This document shows, piece by piece, positions 56,925-64,000 of a stretch of DNA of 64,000 bases. How positions within the stretch are numbered: position 1 is the stretch's first letter; each line of letters opens with the position of its first letter. Origin of the DNA: Kingdonia uniflora (taxonomy: Eukaryota > Streptophyta > Magnoliopsida > Ranunculales > Circaeasteraceae); assembly GCA_014058105.1 (NCBI GenBank), contig JACGCM010000674.1, forward strand, positions 62,001 to 126,000. Direction: 5' to 3'. The notes beneath the pieces are model-generated. The model was not told the DNA's origin. It searched no databases and saw nothing but the letters and a program-made list of their open reading frames with translations. The position numbers and the translations under genes were made by a program.

Positions 56925-56963
56925 AAGTTTTGCATAACATGGATTATGAGACCTAGAAACACA

Positions 56964-57550
56964 TAATTTAGGAGGATCTAGACATTAAACCTCTTAAAAG
57001 ACGCTATGTCGTTCGAACAAGCCTTGGAGCCATTCGAACGAGATTGAAAGAAAGTCAAGCCAAAGTTATGTTGCAGATTCTAGCATTTTTTCGAGGTCGT
57101 TCGAACGAGCCTTAGAGCCGTTCGAGCGAGCCTTAGAGCCGTTCGAACGAGTCGAAGACAAGAAGGGATTATGGTTGTTTTGTTTTCTAGGCTTATTTGG
57201 GCAAGTCGTTCGAACGACTCTAGGTTCCGAGAAGACTAATCTAGCTGCCTCAGTTTTCAGGTTTATTTAGGTAAGTTGTTCGAACGACTTATGGGTTCGT
57301 TCGAACGACTATCCCAACTACATTTTTTAGTACTATGTTGTAACTACGAAACTTGTAATCTTCATAAAAAGGTAAGGCAAGGCAATATGAAAGGGATCCA
57401 AGTTGTAATCTAGAACTTAGGGTTTGAGGAGTAATTCATTGTAATTAATCCAATTGAGCAATAAAAATTTCTATTGAGAAATTATCCCGCTAAATCGTTT
57501 GTTATCTGTTAATTATTGTTTAAGGTTATCTCTAATTTGATTATGGATAA
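56964..57550 (+). repeat. Left LTR of element E
   Basis: About 587 bp; the right border is approximate, placed before a PBS-like TTGTATCAGATTTTGG (57553-57568). It contains eight TTCGAACGA or near-variant blocks between 57005 and 57315. The corresponding part of the right LTR matches closely as far as its interruption. Confidence 0.75.
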
Positions 57551-57699
57551 AGTTGTATCAGATTTTGGATTACAATTCTCGGGACGGAAAACCTAACTTA
57601 AAGAATAACATGAATTCAGAGATACGCGATTCAAAAGATTGACTCACAAAGCTTGAAACTTAAGTTTTTGACTAACTACTACTCTAGGAGAGTTAGTAG

Positions 57700-58600
57700 A
57701 ACAATTAGCTCTCGCGAACCTCGCTAAAACATCTACTTTAATGAAGTAACAAGAGCGCAATAAGAAGAAAGGAGTTGTGGAGGAGGAGAAAGACGAGGGT
57801 AACGAGGGGTACAAGTCTTGTTGGAAGAATGAGAACAAGGGAAAGTCCGAGGGAGAGGGGTCTTCGTCCATAGGGAATTACTACAATCATTGTAAGGCGA
57901 GTTATCATGTTTCAGATAATTGTTGAAAACTTCATTCGGAGCTTAGGCCGAAGGAGGGGAAGAACAAGAGAGAGAAACGTGTATTAGCCGCAACGGTTGT
58001 TAACCTCCCGAATTTAGATAAACTGAATTCTAAGCTTACTCTTATGTTTTATTCAGCAGACTATGGCTACCGAGGAGGCGAGTTGGGAATAACTTTTTTA
58101 TGTTAATATTTAGGTGAAACAGAGCTTAGAAGAGGCCATCGTTGATCCAGGTAGTTAGAAAAACTTGATTTCTAAGGTGTTGGTGAAGATGGGTTTGAAT
58201 ACTATGGCTTATCTTAAGACGTATAGTTTGGGGTGGATTCAGAAAAATGCAGAGTTGAAGATCACAAAGCAGTATACGTTTAAGTTTGTGATCACTAAAA
58301 GGTTTATTAGCGAGGTGACGTATGAGGTGATTCCTTTAGATGTGTGACATGTCATTTTGGGTAACCCTTATCGTTGGGACCAAGATACGATTCATTATCG
58401 TAGAGCTCGCAAGTATCGTCTTGTTGTGAAGGAGGGAAAAGAATTCCATATCAATGCTTGTAAGAAGCATGTCACAGCGGATAATTTAGTAACGACGACT
58501 CAGGTGAAGAGGTTGGTTAATGCGAGCGACAAGTTTGTCTTATTGGTGCAATCGGTTCAAGAGGTACGTCGGCTAAAGTGTTGTCTACTATGACAATGTC
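57700..58600 (+). pseudogene. Element E gag end and protease
   Basis: The gag end has a knuckle-like HCKASYHVSDNC-stop-KLH, then a basic stretch (KEGKNKREKR). Protease remains follow: the active-site region is eroded to VDPGS (58140s), then ISKVLVKMGLNTMAY, LGWIQKNAELKITKQYTF, LDV-stop-HVILGNPYRWDQD and GKEFHINACKKHV. Stops at 58155 and 58347. The RT domain expected next is missing, deleted near 58600-58640. Confidence 0.75.
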
Positions 58601-58639
58601 TTATAAGCAACAAACCGAAATGGGAAAGTTGCAATAGGA

Positions 58640-58840
58640 GGTTGTGGTACATTCTGATCACAATCTGTTACAGTTATTATCTATACAGTCCAAGCTACAA
58701 CAAACTCGCCATATGAAGTGGATGTCCTATCTACAACAATTCACCTTGATTGTCAAGTATAAGATGGGAGTGGACAACAAAATGGCTTACATGTTATCTC
58801 TCGACCCCCATTACCAACTATTTTTGCTTTATTGGTAGAT
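58640..58840 (+). pseudogene. Element E RNase H remnant
   Basis: VHSDHNLLQLLSIQSKLQQT, then HMKWMSYLQQFTLIVKYKMG and DNKMAYMLS. This is the gypsy RNase H C-terminal part (TDHxxL...KWxxxLxxFxxxIxYxxGxxNxxADxLSR), with the final ADxLSR eroded to AYMLS. Confidence 0.85.
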
Positions 58841-58849
58841 ATGCAGATA

Positions 58850-60300
58850 CAGCCTATTGTTCCATCTTGAGTATGTTACAGGATATGATAATAACAAAGA
58901 GCTCAGTGTGATTCACCAGAAGTTGTTGCAAGGCAAGGCATACAAGTATGAATTGAAGGATGGTTTGGTTTACAGGGGAACTTTACTATGTATTCCCGAG
59001 GGTGGAGACTGTTTGCATTGGATTAGAGAGGCTCATATGATAATGACAAAGAGCTCAGTGTGATTCACCAAAAGTTGCTGCAAGGCAAGACATGCGGGTA
59101 TGAATGGAAGGATGGTTTGGTTTACAGGGGAACTTTACTATGTATTCTCGAGGGTGGAGACTGTTTGTATTGGATTAGAGATGCTCATTGTTCCCGGATC
59201 GTAGGTCATTTTGGGGTTGAGAATACTCATGAATTTGCGGCGTTATGCCTATTGGTAAAAAATGCAGGTGGATGTTGTTCGTGTGGTTCGTGTGGTTTGT
59301 GGTTGCGTTATATGTAGCATATCGTAGCCTTCCAATCGTAACTAGGACTGTACTTACCATTACTAGTACCTAGCTGACCTTAGGAGAACATCTCGATGGA
59401 TTTTATAGGCGGTTTGCCCATGACCAAGTGTAAGAATGATTATCTGTTTGTGGTGGTAGATCTATTCAGGAAGATGATAGTTCTTATTCTATGCGAGAAG
59501 GCGATTATCGAGGAAGGATCAACACGATTATTCTTCAAAGGCGTTTGGAGGTTTTTCGGGCTCCCTTATATTATTTTTATAGGGATAGATGCTTTTTGGG
59601 GCATTTTTGAAGATCGCTATGGGGGATAATGAACACTAAGTTGAAGAAAAGTGTTACATTTCATCCGTAGGCTGACGGGCAAACAGAGGTAGTTAATTGC
59701 ACTTTGGTTCATTTATTACGAGGATTCCATTCTAAGCATGCTAAGACTTAGGATGAGAGCTTACCGTATTTTCAGTTTGCTTTTAACTAGGCGATTCATG
59801 GTTCCACTTTGAAGTCTCTGTTTGAAGTGTGTTGGGTACTTGCCTCAAAGCCCCTTTGATATGGCTTTTAGTCTTGGTGATAAGATGGTGTCAGGGAATG
59901 AGGAAGGGGAACAAGTTAAAGTTTAACGTTTCATTAGGAAGATAAGGAAGGTTCATGAGGCTGTTTAAGAACAATTGAAAAAGACTCAAGCGAAGTATAA
60001 AGTTCGACACGGCAAGCATCGGGTTAAATGTACTTTTCAAGAGAGCGACCTAGTTTGGTTGCATTTGGGTAGGAACGATTAAAGGGAGAAGTTAAGAAGC
60101 TCAAGCCTATCCGTTATGGTCCATTTACGATACTTAAGAAGATTGGTAACAACGCATTCCAATTATATTTGCCATCATTTATGACGATGTATTCGGTGAT
60201 TAATGTCAAGTATTTGAAACTCTTTCTGCTGTCTCCTCTAGATGAAGACTTATGGATGACTTATGGATTGAAAGAGAAGATCTGTTGCAGGAAGATAATA
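58850..60300 (+). pseudogene. Element E integrase, broken
   Basis: After the duplicated lead-in (KDGLVYRGTLLCIPEGG) comes GHFGVENTHEF (zinc-binding His), then MDFIGGLPMTKCKNDYLFVV with the first catalytic Asp, and a degraded second part. The Glu region (ADGQTEVVN) is readable near 59670-59695. A GPY/F-like end, RYGPFTILKKIGNNAFQLYL, is at about 60113-60170. Frameshifts occur throughout. The last ~150 bases before the polypurine tract may be a chromodomain-like tail, but this is weak. Confidence 0.8.
58883..59186 (+). repeat. 152-bp tandem duplication in element E
   Basis: Copies begin at 58883 and 59035 with ATATGATAAT(A/G)ACAAAG and share TTTGGTTTACAGGGGAACTT. It duplicates the integrase zinc-binding lead-in, so it postdates activity of this copy or its deletion-derived parent. 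Confidence 0.9.
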
Positions 60301-60443
60301 TTATATAGATGAAGGTTACGTCTACAAGACGGGGAAATATCGAATCGTTCAAAGTTAGGAAGAAAGGTCAACTACTCAGCAAGTTGAAGTGGTACAACAG
60401 GGAAATGGGCGTGGTCGCTTTCGCTCAGGAGCTTAAGGCTCAT

Positions 60444-60457
60444 AAAGGGGGGAGCCA
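60444..60457 (+). other. Polypurine tract of element E
   Basis: AAAGGGGGGAGCCA directly before TGATCCAGG, the start of the right LTR. Confidence 0.85.
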
Positions 60458-60778
60458 TGATCCAGGAAGAACTAGACATTAAACCTCTTAAAAGACGCCA
60501 TGTCGTTCGAACGAGCCTTAGAGCCTTTCGAACGAGATTGAAGGAAAGTCAAGCCAAAGTTCTGTTGTTGATTCTAGGCAATTTTGCCGTGGTCGTTCGA
60601 ACGAGCCTTGGAGCCCTTCGAACGAATCAAAGACTAGAAGAAGGGATTCTTGATGTCTCGTTTTCTAGGCTTATTTAGGCAAGTCGTTCGTACAAGATTT
60701 GGAGTCGTTCGAACGACTTTGGGTTCCGAGAAGACTAATCTAGTTGCCTCAGTTTTCAGGCTTATTTAGGTAAGTTGT
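60458..60778 (+). repeat. Right LTR of element E, cut by element F
   Basis: It begins TGATCCAGGAAGAACTAG. It follows the left LTR as far as TTTAGGTAAGTTGT, where the left copy continues TCGAACGACTT but this one switches to TGTCACGCCCC. Confidence 0.88.
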
Positions 60779-63700
60779 TGTCACGCCCCAAATTTCAGTA
60801 ATCGGTAGCTTAACCAATTACTAGATCCGAAGCTGTGCAGGTCGGGAAATTCACAGATTTACCCCACGAACAACCGAGCCGTAGACGAATTCTGGCCAGT
60901 CATTCACAATAGTATCACAACAGAGTAATAAGAAAATAGAAACAACGGAAGACTAAGATAACAATTATCTAAACATGAGATTCTACAAACCTCTACGCAG
61001 CAAGCCCAAAAGTAACAACTGGAGAATGAGCCTCCAGCTCAGCTCCCCAAAGATCACCACAACAGCAACTAAAACCTGAAACAACCTGCCACTGAAAGGG
61101 GGATGCGAGAGTGAGCAAGCAACGAGCTCACTAACTCCCAAGAATAGCTAAACAATTATACTAACCAATGAGATGATGATAAGTAGTAATGATAGTGGGA
61201 TATAATAATATCTAACGATAAACAATGTATATGTAATCTATATTCATATAGGATAACTAATAAGTATACGTATGTATACTAATTCTTATAAATCTATCTA
61301 TAAATATACCTCGTGCAAAGGAATGCTAATCTACACTCCAGTCACAAGGACCACTAACTACACTTTAATCGCCACCGTGGCTCTCAGCGCCACGCGCAAC
61401 TAATCTATCTCAGAGATACAATCACACACATGGGTAAACAACCCTCGGCTCACAGTAATCCAACAGGGTTACCCAAACCCCAACCAGGTACAACCCCAAA
61501 GCTATCACAAGCTAAACGAGATTGCCTACAACCAGATACTGGCCTAAAGCTCACAACAACCAACCAGATTAATTAACCTAATAAATTATTTTTGATACCG
61601 AAGAGGGAGGAATAGATGCAGGGTTAAGAGGAATATGCATAAGGAAGAGGAATCTAATTACACCATAAATCATTTAGGAGAAGAGGAATTTAATAAGCGG
61701 AGAAGAATATGAGGAACTAGGATAATCCCATAATTATCCTAATGCAATGATATGCTATGATGGAATTAGATAATCTTATGATTATCCCAAGTGCAGAAGA
61801 TTCTATATTAAATGTAATGCAGAAAGGGTTAAGGATTTCTATCAGAAGAACCTACGATAAGGAAGTATGCGGAGATGCAATGATATGCTTGATGATGATG
61901 ATGTTATGATGCAGAATGGTTTATGATGAAGTGGGATAGTCCCATACCTATCCCAATGCTGAATGATTTAGCGATGTCAACCCAAAGGGCTAGCCCCCAA
62001 GACTAAAATGGGTTGACAACTCTGAAAAAGGATTTACCTTACCGGATATTGTTGGATACAAGGGTACGATATACTGCACTAGCTCGACCAGACTAAAAGA
62101 TATAAACATAGGTATTTCAACCTCGCCTGAGGAGTCTGGGCACCAGGAACTAGCATCCAACCATAACTTCACTCGCAGGAGAAGACTAGGCACCAGGAAA
62201 TAGTATCCAACCATGTCTCTCTTCGTAGGACGAGACTGGGCACCACGAAAACTAATCCAACCATATCTTCACCTCTAAAACTTTAACCCGATCCAGGGAT
62301 CCTATCAACCTATCAGGGGCCAGGGCCAGGGGCAGCTGATGCGGAGTTGTTTATGTATCCAATCGTAATAAGATAAGGAGAGAATATATTATCTATGGAT
62401 GTGAGCATGATCTTAGAGACTGAAACACAACTGTTGTTAACACAGCCAACACACAATAGGATAACCATCTGCCTGAGAGCGTGGCAACCAAAACTAACAC
62501 AGATGCCCTCCTGTGACTCAGTTGCACCATCTAAACCTAGATGAAACAGCAACTTAACCGTCACGACATCTAAACGACATCAGTCTCTAAGATTCATTAA
62601 AGCAATATGATTACCATCAAGTACAACAATACTCTAGCTGTCAACACAGATTAGTACTCATGGGGTGACCTACAAGAGTCCAACAAGTAGTCAACAATCC
62701 CCAATAACAGAATTGCCTCACAATCCTCCTAATCATGTACATAAGTCTTCAACACGGATGTAACAGGAGGTTTCAACTGCATTCCAACATCTCGGGTGAC
62801 GTACAACTTCATAAACCACCTGTCTCAGCCGCGGATCTCACTGAGCCATGCTGTCTCACTGTCTCCTAGATGACGGAAGGGAACACAGCCTAACAGCCTC
62901 ATCCCAGGGAAAGAAGGCTTACGAGTAAGCTCTAATAGCTCTAAGAATCATGAGGACAATAAGTGTCATAGCACGATAAGCAAACAATCCTAAGGAAAAC
63001 TATCGGAAGTTCAACATCCACAACCAACCACCACGGACAAGCCGTCTGCTCACCATCAACGACTAATAGTCTAGGAGATACTACACTCCCACATGGAATC
63101 CAACATTCCAAACAACCACCAATCACAATGACAGTGCTCAAGGACTAGGCCTCGAGAACACAGAGTACACCTTGACTAGTCCTAAGACTAATCAAAACAA
63201 TAGCAGGCAAGAGGACGAGCTCCGAATCGAAGACCATGTCTTACTGAAGCTATATCGCCCTAAGACTACCCTGGAACCAAATCCAGCAACCCAAACTAAC
63301 CAAGGTGCTATACTATAGGGTGAGAACTATAGTCTCTGAACTACACTATCTCAGAGAAATGGCGGCTAACCACAAACCGTCCATACGTCTACTAATCGTC
63401 AAACTGAGTTACTAGTGCCCTGAAAATAAGCTGGGCACCTTAATAACTAACCAACAATACCATACTCAATATATATATATATATAAATATATAGCGACGC
63501 CTCAGCATACTGAGAAATGCCTTTGTTCTCAACCTCAACGAAGAAAAGATTCGGGATAACCACCCTCAATGAATCGGTTTAAGAGGAATCTCATGAGTCA
63601 TCGTCACATCGACGACAACAGAGATAACCTCCTCTGGCTAATCATAACCTACGGATTCTATCTAGTAACTAAACTTACATTATTACAGGTTTTACTAACT

Positions 63701-64000
63701 TATCAAACCCTTAAATATTCTCGCCTAAGGTATGCTAAACGGATAACCCGTAAAAGTGTCCTAAGCAATTAACCCATATACTAACCTAATCACAATTACA
63801 AATATACTAAACTATGCATTTCTATAACTCACGAATCAACATAATAATCTAGTTACTCAGGAAGATAAAACTCGCATGAAAACCACGCTCAGAACGACAA
63901 TCTCGGCGAAACTGTCCAAACAGCACCCCAACGGAAATGTGTTCCGCGAATCGACTTCCGGAACTCCAAATCAATCACGGAAAGGACCAGGAACACCACA
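60779..64000 (+). mobile_element. LTR of element F (TGTCACGCCCC family), runs off the window
   Basis: It starts TGTCACGCCCCAAATTTC exactly where element E is interrupted. The first 120 bases match the reverse complement of 1-125. The following 3.1 kb has no gag or pol motif on either strand, which suggests a very long LTR as in Tekay/Del-type chromoviruses; an untranslated interior is the other possibility. An (AT)n run lies at about 63470-63492. The 3' end and target duplication are outside the window. Confidence 0.75.

Larger units (their letters stand above)
50890..56963 (+). pseudogene. SUVR-type SET histone methyltransferase gene, 5' part, disrupted
   Basis: Coding begins at ATG 52343. 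Exons: 52343-52537 (65 codons), 52652-53320, 53701-53814 and probably from 56925. The first exon encodes a WIYLD domain: RINAYNAMKEMGIDKKIVKP, LDNLLKLYDEEAW and LVDAIF, as at the N-terminus of plant SUVR1/2/4 proteins. The second is hydrophilic. Its frame shifts by one base near 53045, from ...HLKGKGP to ...PQKASPFVRKTIEKKRSS. Element D sits in the following intron, and element E cuts the fourth exon just after an in-frame TAG. The SET and pre-SET parts are not in the window. I assign the family from the WIYLD domain only. Confidence 0.7.
56964..60778 (+). mobile_element. Ty3/gypsy element E, internally deleted
   Basis: The left LTR (56964 to about 57550) and the start of the right LTR (60458-60778) share CTAGACATTAAACCTCTTAA and the GTTCGAAC-rich part. 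A clear polypurine tract, AAAGGGGGGAGCCA, precedes the right LTR. The interior has a gag end, protease, an RNase H piece and integrase; most of gag and the RT core are missing. The left end TA replaces TG. Element F enters the right LTR after GTAAGTTGT. E itself interrupts exon 4 of the SUVR-type gene. Confidence 0.87.

Noticed and set aside
61990..63772. Short open frames within element F
   Set aside because: None shows gag, pol or other motifs; lengths are as expected by chance.

Overview
The window looks like nuclear DNA of a flowering plant, most probably a eudicot. It is AT-rich, has spliced exons with GT..AG borders, and holds plant LINE, Ty1/copia, Ty3/gypsy (Tat-type), CACTA, hAT-like and Helitron remains plus one plant chromatin gene. 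I see no bacterial operons, rRNA, CRISPR array or functional tRNA. Almost every coding region is broken by stops and frameshifts.

Layout. Positions 1-125 are the end of an LTR that opens with TGTCACGCCCC on the minus strand. Positions 1959-3087 are a non-autonomous hAT-like element (8-bp duplication) carrying leucine-rich-repeat fragments. Near 3764 lies a tRNA-like/SINE-like sequence. About 4137-9950 is a decayed L1-type LINE on the minus strand. At 10522-10552 is a Helitron 3' terminus. Positions 10862-48804 form one copia insertion (A) bounded by a perfect 5-bp duplication, ATAGT, and expanded by nested insertions. A holds a 3.1-kb CACTA element (15017-18134) in its integrase. It also holds a Tat-type gypsy element B (20524-47980, duplication ACATC) in its RNase H. 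B holds a second CACTA element (30207-45872, duplication ATA), which in turn holds a second Tat-type gypsy element C (31173-40057, duplication ATGGG/GTGGG). To the right are a hAT-like element at 48999-50680 (perfect duplication TCTGAGGC), then the 5' part of a SUVR-type histone methyltransferase gene (about 50890-56963). That gene is interrupted by a gag-only LTR element D (53879-56407) and a chromovirus-like gypsy element E (from 56964). E's right LTR is cut by element F (60779 to the window end), of the same LTR family as positions 1-125.

The main discovery is gene-fragment capture by DNA transposons. The inner CACTA element carries, all on the minus strand and with introns kept, fragments of a 14-3-3 protein, a CMP-KDO synthetase, an ALDH7-type aldehyde dehydrogenase and an UNC13-like (DUF810/PATROL1-type) protein, plus two exons I cannot name. 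The hAT-like element at 48999-50680 carries a large broken piece of a nuclear-encoded group II intron maturase gene. The one at 1959-3087 carries NLR-type LRR pieces. No transposase is visible in any of them, so they are non-autonomous Pack-type elements.

Other signals are small antisense ORFs next to the 3' LTR shared by the two Tat elements, a 160-bp tandem array in element C, dense GTTCGAAC palindromes in the LTRs of E, and a SUVR gene broken at several points. Family assignments come from reading translations by eye, with no database search. LTR and element borders rest on TG..CA ends, PBS/PPT and target-site duplications where stated.
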